A stretch of DNA of 64,000 nt, taken from a virus. Positions 60,953-64,000 of this stretch are shown here, one piece after another. Both the position numbers and the translations under genes were made by a program. The notes under the pieces are model-generated. The model made no database searches. It worked only from the letters and a program-made list of their open reading frames with translations, and was not told the DNA's origin. Positions within the stretch are counted from its first letter, which is position 1, and each line of letters starts with the position of its first letter. The stretch is from IMG/VR virus record IMGVR_UViG_3300013772_000003, positions 1 through 64,000 of that record, one strand, 5' to 3'.

Positions 60953-61339
60953 TTACTTGCGCAAAATTCTGTCATAAAACAACGAGAACACTACATTCCA
61001 CAAGCAACCTGATACACAGAACATAAGTACAAAACAGTACCAAGGAAGTTCTATTGTCGCAGTGTGGGCGATGTATCCTACTAAGGCAATCGTTGCACAA
61101 AGACAAACAATCATAATACTTTTGAAGCAATGCCATGCATCTGTGAAGGCTACAGGAATACTCCGTTGCGGTTTAGTAGGATCGCTGTCTACATATTTAT
61201 TCTTCCAACTAATACTTGGGTCCCAAAAAGTAGCGTTCTTATTCCAGAAAACAGAAGTAGTGTAATGATGTACCAAAGTGTCCATAACAGCATTGGATGC
61301 GGCAGCAATCATAAATAGGAGTATTGAAAGTATGATCAT
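60953..61339 (-). CDS. Membrane protein (128 aa)
   Basis: Three membrane segments (~2-20, IMIVCLCATIALVGYIAHTA ~75-94, and CFVLMFCVSGCLWNVVFSLF ~102-121). The intervening loop has FWNKNATFWDPSISWKNKYV, a motif I have seen in small Bacteroidetes and phage membrane proteins. Overlaps the 109 aa gene by 4 bases. Function unknown; possibly envelope modification. Confidence 0.7.
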   Translation of the reverse strand: MIILSILLFMIAAASNAVMDTLVHHYTTSVFWNKNATFWDPSISWKNKYVDSDPTKPQRSIPVAFTDAWHCFKSIMIVCLCATIALVGYIAHTATIELPWYCFVLMFCVSGCLWNVVFSLFYDRILRK

Positions 61340-61665
61340 CTTGTCCGCCCGGCTTTATCATCCTGATAATTCTGATACGTCTTGAATAGGTTTACCCAAA
61401 ACATCAGGTTAAGTATTCCGGTGAGTACCCAAAACGAAGTTAACTCCATCGCGCCGGAGTGCACCTGCACTATTCCTGTTATCTGAGAGATTATATAAAA
61501 CAGGTAAATAAATATTTCTACTACTGTGTAAGGGGCGCCTTTTCCAAGTATCCATTGGATAAACGTTTTTTTATTTGCGTTGTCGATTGGTTCCATATTG
61601 CAAAGGTAGGAAAATATTGTACAGCAAAAAGCCGGTACTATTATTCCCGAATCAAAAAATCCCAT
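61336..61665 (-). CDS. Membrane protein (109 aa)
   Basis: Membrane segments: N-terminal (IIVPAFCCTIFSYLC), YTVVEIFIYLFYIISQITGI and SFWVLTGILNLMFWVNLF. The start at 61665 follows TATCTTTG-N6-ACCAAC, a leader used elsewhere; an internal ATG at 61596 has TACCTTTG upstream, so a shorter form is possible. Coupled to the 128 aa membrane gene. Confidence 0.65.
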   Translation of the reverse strand: MGFFDSGIIVPAFCCTIFSYLCNMEPIDNANKKTFIQWILGKGAPYTVVEIFIYLFYIISQITGIVQVHSGAMELTSFWVLTGILNLMFWVNLFKTYQNYQDDKAGRTR

Positions 61666-61688
61666 GTTGGTTATGTGTTGGTATAAGG

Positions 61689-61696
61689 CAAAGATA
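61689..61696 (-). promoter_or_regulatory. -7 box TATCTTTG before the membrane gene pair
   Basis: TAnnTTTG on the minus strand, 6 bases before ACCAAC (complement at 61677-61682); a second ACCAAC copy sits directly before the ATG. Confidence 0.55.
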
Positions 61697-62146
61697 GAAA
61701 AATTTTTTTATATAATTTTTTTTGGTACTTTAAAACCTATGTACAGGGTCGTGTTTAGCTTGTACCCCCCTACTCACCGGCACCCCAAACCAAATGGGCA
61801 CCCTACCCCCACCTCTTAAATAAACTCAATCCTATAGTATAGGGAATTATCCAAAGAGACTCCTTTTCTTGTCCAGAGAATATTCTTTATTTGAATAGCT
61901 TGTTCTCTTCTTATGATATGTTATCTACTTCAGGATATTCTTTGTTGTTCTTATCCTTGCCTCGCTCCTTGATTGTATATTAGTGATTACCCCGCGTTTA
62001 GGGGACATTAAGCCCCTCGATTACGCAGATTTGGTATACCAAAGGGTTTATTGTCTCCGCTCGGCACAGCAATCGCATATTGCCGTTCATTATCAATCAC
62101 TTACAATCTCACCCCAAATCATTATAAACCCTTAATCTATCTTCAC
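61697..62146. other. 450-bp non-coding region with palindromes
   Basis: No credible gene. Contains a 13-bp odd palindrome CCTATA-G-TATAGG at 61831-61843, a perfect 14-bp palindrome TTTGGTATACCAAA at 62030-62043, a C-rich stretch at 61764-61816, an AGGGG/CCCCT inverted repeat at ~62000-62017, and the first TCTCACCCC leader copy at 62107-62115. Likely regulatory or replication-related; no origin signature is provable by eye. Confidence 0.55.
62107..62146 (+). promoter_or_regulatory. TCTCACCCC leader, copy 1
   Basis: TCTCACCCCAAA at 62107-62118, then a C/A-rich stretch with CCCTTAA, and ATG at 62147. Confidence 0.6.
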
Positions 62147-62278
62147 ATGGAAACAATCGTATCACCTGCCGCATATAATGCTGCTGTAAAAGCCTTAAAA
62201 AAGGCACAAAACAAATTGATGAAAGCTCGTGTAGAACATGAGATAGCTTTGATTAACTACACTAAACAAGTAAGCTAA
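62147..62278 (+). CDS. Tiny helical protein (43 aa)
   Basis: METIVSPAAYNAAVKALKKA followed by a Lys/Glu helix ending NYTKQVS. The start fits the repeated TCTCACCCC leader. Two bases (CA-ATG junction) before the next gene's ATG at 62280. Confidence 0.65.
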   Translation: METIVSPAAYNAAVKALKKAQNKLMKARVEHEIALINYTKQVS

Positions 62279-62279
62279 C

Positions 62280-62519
62280 ATGGAAAACCTATTCGAAACA
62301 TTAGGGGAGTGCTTACGCCCCGAACTTAGCGCTGAACTACATAAACGTCAGACTAAGTGTACTATCATTCAGGATATTGACCGCGCTTGGTTGCTTGCTA
62401 AAGCTAAACACCTCAGCCCCAAACAATTCGATTACCTTTATGAACTTGACATAGATCAACTCTATGAAGTACAGAATAACATTCGCAATCTTTGTCCTCT
62501 CATTCAATCTCACCCCTAA
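62280..62519 (+). CDS. Small protein (79 aa)
   Basis: MENLFETLGECLRPELSAEL, then helical (IIQDIDRAWLLAKAKHLSPK). Adjacent to the 43 aa gene; the stop codon lies inside the second TCTCACCCC copy (C-terminal ...LIQSHP). No family recognised. Confidence 0.7.
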   Translation: MENLFETLGECLRPELSAELHKRQTKCTIIQDIDRAWLLAKAKHLSPKQFDYLYELDIDQLYEVQNNIRNLCPLIQSHP

Positions 62520-62540
62520 CCCCTTAAAACCTCATCACAA
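62508..62540 (+). promoter_or_regulatory. TCTCACCCC leader, copy 2
   Basis: TCTCACCCCTAACC at 62508-62521 then CCTTAAAACCTCATCACAA and ATG at 62541, 24 bases after the CCCC block. Confidence 0.6.
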
Positions 62541-62747
62541 ATGATCATATCTATTATCATGGAGGGCGCACTTAAATTAGTGCAGCTAATCCGGTACAGC
62601 AACAACCAAAGAGTTGCGAGAATCTTTAACCCAAAGGACAGCCGTGTTCCTGAAAGAGTGTTAGACCTTGATAATCAGGGGAGAGCAATCGACGATGAAA
62701 CCGGTAAAACCTATAGGTTTAATATCAGGAATTGCGCAGAAGCGTAA
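62541..62747 (+). CDS. Small protein (68 aa)
   Basis: MIISIIMEGALKLVQLIRYS, then RIFNPKDSRVPERVLDLDNQ. Possibly starts at the internal Met (MEGALK). No family. Followed by a strong terminator at 62790-62829. Confidence 0.7.
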   Translation: MIISIIMEGALKLVQLIRYSNNQRVARIFNPKDSRVPERVLDLDNQGRAIDDETGKTYRFNIRNCAEA

Positions 62748-62789
62748 ATCACAATGATCGAGCCAGTGGAGTGGCTTAGTTGTTAGAGT

Positions 62790-62829
62790 ACAGCGTTCCA
62801 AGCTTCGGTTTGGGCGCTGTTTCTTTTTA
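62790..62829 (+). terminator. Strong UUCG-loop terminator
   Basis: A 13-bp stem (ACAGCG at 62790-62795 with CGCTGT at 62815-62820, then TT-CCAAGC with GTTTGG) closed by a TTCG tetraloop and followed by TTTCTTTTTA. The 5' flank 62774-62790 resembles a tRNA D-arm (see findings). Confidence 0.8.
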
Positions 62830-62853
62830 TTAGGATTTGTCAGTCGTGTGTTA

Positions 62854-62861
62854 TATCTTTG
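62854..62861 (+). promoter_or_regulatory. -7 box TATCTTTG before the second HNH-AP2 gene
   Basis: TAnnTTTG ending 5 bases before the ATG at 62867, implying a near-leaderless transcript. Confidence 0.55.
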
Positions 62862-62866
62862 TAGGT

Positions 62867-63346
62867 ATGAAAGAAATAAAACTTACCAAAGGACTTGTCG
62901 CCCTTGTGGACGATGAGGATTACGAATGGTTAAATAAAACCAAATGGCACGCAAAGACAGACAAATTAGGATACACCTACGCCTATGGAAACTTCAATAA
63001 AAAGAGGAGAACAATGCACAGGGTAATTATGGAGCAAACAAACCCCATAAATATTGTAGATCATAGAGACACGGACGGACTAAATAACCAACGACATAAT
63101 TTAAGAGTTTGCACAAAAACCCAAAACAATTGGAACAGTGTTAAAAGAAAAGACAGTAAGAATAACCACAAAGGGATAAGAAAACACTATAATAAGTTTG
63201 TAGTAGAAGTCCGAGTTAACAGGAAACTAATCACTGTCGGGCGCTACAATACTGAATTAGAAGCTATCATCGCATACAACGAATTCATCTTAAAAGAAAG
63301 GGGTGAATTTGCAGTCCTTATCCCACTACCTCATTCTCACCCCTAA
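62867..63346 (+). CDS. HNH homing endonuclease with AP2-like domain (159 aa)
   Basis: Start at 62867 (MKEIKLTKGLVALVDDED), directly after the TATCTTTG box. HNH core: TMHRVIMEQTNPINIVDHRD, GLNNQRHNLRVCTK. AP2-like C-terminus: HKGIRKHYNKFVVEVRVNRK, YNTELEAIIAYNEF. Same family as 41563-42117. Its last codons run into the TCTCACCCC copy 3. Sits as its own cassette between a terminator and the next leader. Confidence 0.88.
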   Translation: MKEIKLTKGLVALVDDEDYEWLNKTKWHAKTDKLGYTYAYGNFNKKRRTMHRVIMEQTNPINIVDHRDTDGLNNQRHNLRVCTKTQNNWNSVKRKDSKNNHKGIRKHYNKFVVEVRVNRKLITVGRYNTELEAIIAYNEFILKERGEFAVLIPLPHSHP

Positions 63347-63367
63347 CCACACTAAAATTCATCACAC
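63335..63367 (+). promoter_or_regulatory. TCTCACCCC leader, copy 3
   Basis: TCTCACCCCTAACC at 63335-63348, then CATCACAC and ATG at 63368, 24 bases after the CCCC block. Confidence 0.6.
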
Positions 63368-63526
63368 ATGAAAACAAAAACATTATCACGTATTGGGTTA
63401 GCAGGAGTATTCCTGTCTATACTTATCATAGGAGTCGGGGCACTTATCCTGAACTCAGAGCTTTGCGCAGATGCAGGAGTATGTTTACTTCTTATGTCCG
63501 CAGCAATCAAAGCGTACACAGACTAA
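63368..63526 (+). CDS. Tiny membrane protein (52 aa)
   Basis: MKTKTLSRIGLAGVFLSILI: short basic N-terminus, one hydrophobic segment (LAGVFLSILIIGVGALIL), then a Cys-containing tail (ELCADAGVCLLLMS). Signal-peptide-like or single-pass. Start fits the repeated leader copy 3. Confidence 0.65.
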   Translation: MKTKTLSRIGLAGVFLSILIIGVGALILNSELCADAGVCLLLMSAAIKAYTD

Positions 63527-63629
63527 TCACATTCCATTTGTGATGGAAGTAATGCCCCCACACCTACCAGCACAGGATGTATCCTCGACGACTAAGCTGA
63601 ATGCTATCGAGGGATTGGGGGTAATTACA

Positions 63630-63824
63630 TTAGAACTTCCGACCTCGCCCCTTAACCTTATTGAGAGTAATCTCCATCAGGATAACAGTATTACCCTTGA
63701 TGTCGAACTCCCTCTTCCCTCGGTACGCTTTCCAATACGGTATATCATAGCGCATACAAGAGTTGAAGAGGGTTGTGTCGGCATTGAGTTGCACAACACC
63801 ATTAATAGTTACCAAATACATCAT
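63630..63824 (-). CDS. Small basic protein (64 aa)
   Basis: MMYLVTINGVVQLNADTTLF...DIKGNTVILMEITLNKVKGRGRKF. The start is chosen because TATATTTG lies at 63829-63836 with a TTG 20 bases farther upstream, a good Bacteroidetes promoter, giving a leaderless message. The overlapping plus-strand frame has no comparable support. Confidence 0.6.
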   Translation of the reverse strand: MMYLVTINGVVQLNADTTLFNSCMRYDIPYWKAYRGKREFDIKGNTVILMEITLNKVKGRGRKF

Positions 63825-63828
63825 GTTG

Positions 63829-63859
63829 CAAATATACACATAATAGATTTGCAATCCAA
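63829..63859 (-). promoter_or_regulatory. Promoter TTG-N20-TATATTTG for the 64 aa gene
   Basis: TATATTTG at 63829-63836, TTG at 63857-63859 on the minus strand, 20-base spacing; ATG 4 bases downstream of the box. Confidence 0.6.
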
Positions 63860-63866
63860 CACCTTT

Positions 63867-63910
63867 TCTCACCCCAAATTATCATTTAAACCCCTTAAAA
63901 ACCCAAAACC
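63867..63910 (+). promoter_or_regulatory. TCTCACCCC leader, copy 4
   Basis: TCTCACCCCAAA at 63867-63878, then CCCCTTAAAAACCC and ATG at 63911. Confidence 0.6.
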
Positions 63911-64000
63911 ATGAACATCACAATCCATCCAACAGCCCCAAAATACACAAGTAAAGCGGGTAATGAAGTATTCCGTTACATAGTAAAGGGATCTCTTGAG
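63911..64000 (+). CDS. Partial gene at the right edge (30 codons visible)
   Basis: Starts MNITIHPTAPKYTSKAGNEV after the fourth TCTCACCCC leader and continues off the window. Too short to assign. Confidence 0.6.
   Translation, partial: MNITIHPTAPKYTSKAGNEVFRYIVKGSLE

Noticed and set aside
62757-62830. Functional tRNA gene
   Set aside because: D-arm-like part only; no T-arm, no acceptor pairing, and the 3' half is a terminator.
63471-63914. 147 aa plus-strand frame
   Set aside because: Overlaps the 52 aa membrane gene, the fourth leader copy and the promoter-supported minus gene at 63630-63824; composition looks like a shadow.
1-64000. CRISPR array or Cas genes
   Set aside because: No regularly spaced direct repeats of 23-47 bp with unique spacers were seen; TnpB is present only as an IS-type element.
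1-64000. Stop-codon reassignment, as in some crAss-like phages
   Set aside because: Long genes are uninterrupted in the standard code and TAA, TAG (e.g. tnpB) and TGA all appear to end genes normally.

Overview
This window looks like about 64 kb of a double-stranded DNA tailed phage of the crAss-like group (Crassvirales) infecting a member of the Bacteroidetes. Three things point there. First, the gene order PD-(D/E)XK nuclease - large terminase - portal - scaffold-like protein - major capsid protein - head fibre - connector/ring proteins - giant tail stabilisation/muzzle protein - very large cargo-type proteins. Second, several proteins carry sequence signatures I recognise from crAss-like virion proteins (the 223, 365, 1703, 358 and 987 aa products). 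Third, the promoters I can see have the Bacteroidetes -7 box TAnnTTTG, and Shine-Dalgarno sequences are largely absent. All long frames read through in the standard code, so stop recoding is not needed. Both ends cut a gene, so the window is a genome fragment. Assignments come from reading the sequence; no database search was run.

Layout. 1-18.2 kb (minus strand): large proteins that in crAss-like phages are packaged and probably ejected (partial gene, 1495, 987, 450, 358, 597, 237 and 779 aa), interrupted by a TnpB-only IS200/IS605-type element on the plus strand at 11.1-12.3 kb. The 1495 aa protein contains a histidine-phosphatase (phosphoglycerate-mutase-like) domain with all its key residues. 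18.2-25.7 kb: tail stabilisation/muzzle protein and tail ring proteins. 25.8-32.7 kb: an island of cysteine-rich, repeat-bearing fibre/appendage proteins. 32.8-48.5 kb: conserved head genes up to terminase and nuclease, interrupted by an HNH-AP2 endonuclease gene (after portal) and a LAGLIDADG endonuclease gene (after the capsid gene). 48.5-51.3 kb: a string of small, tightly packed or overlapping genes. 51.5-53.8 kb: lysis-type cassette (DUF4407-like membrane protein, XhlA-like holin candidate, GH25 lysozyme). 53.8-58.9 kb: two tail-fibre genes, each followed by a related small gene.

At 58.9-59.1 kb transcription diverges. To the right lie plus-strand genes of early/regulatory character (a double winged-helix protein, a GIY-YIG endonuclease, several tiny proteins, a second HNH-AP2 endonuclease), with short minus-strand operons between them. 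The plus-strand tiny genes share a repeated TCTCACCCC leader (four copies), while left-arm genes share two other 5'-leader elements, ACTCCA(C) and ACCAAC, which in several cases sit just downstream of a TAnnTTTG box.

The most notable items are the phosphatase domain in a putative ejected protein, the load of five nuclease-type mobile genes (TnpB, LAGLIDADG, GIY-YIG, two HNH-AP2), and the three families of repeated leader elements.
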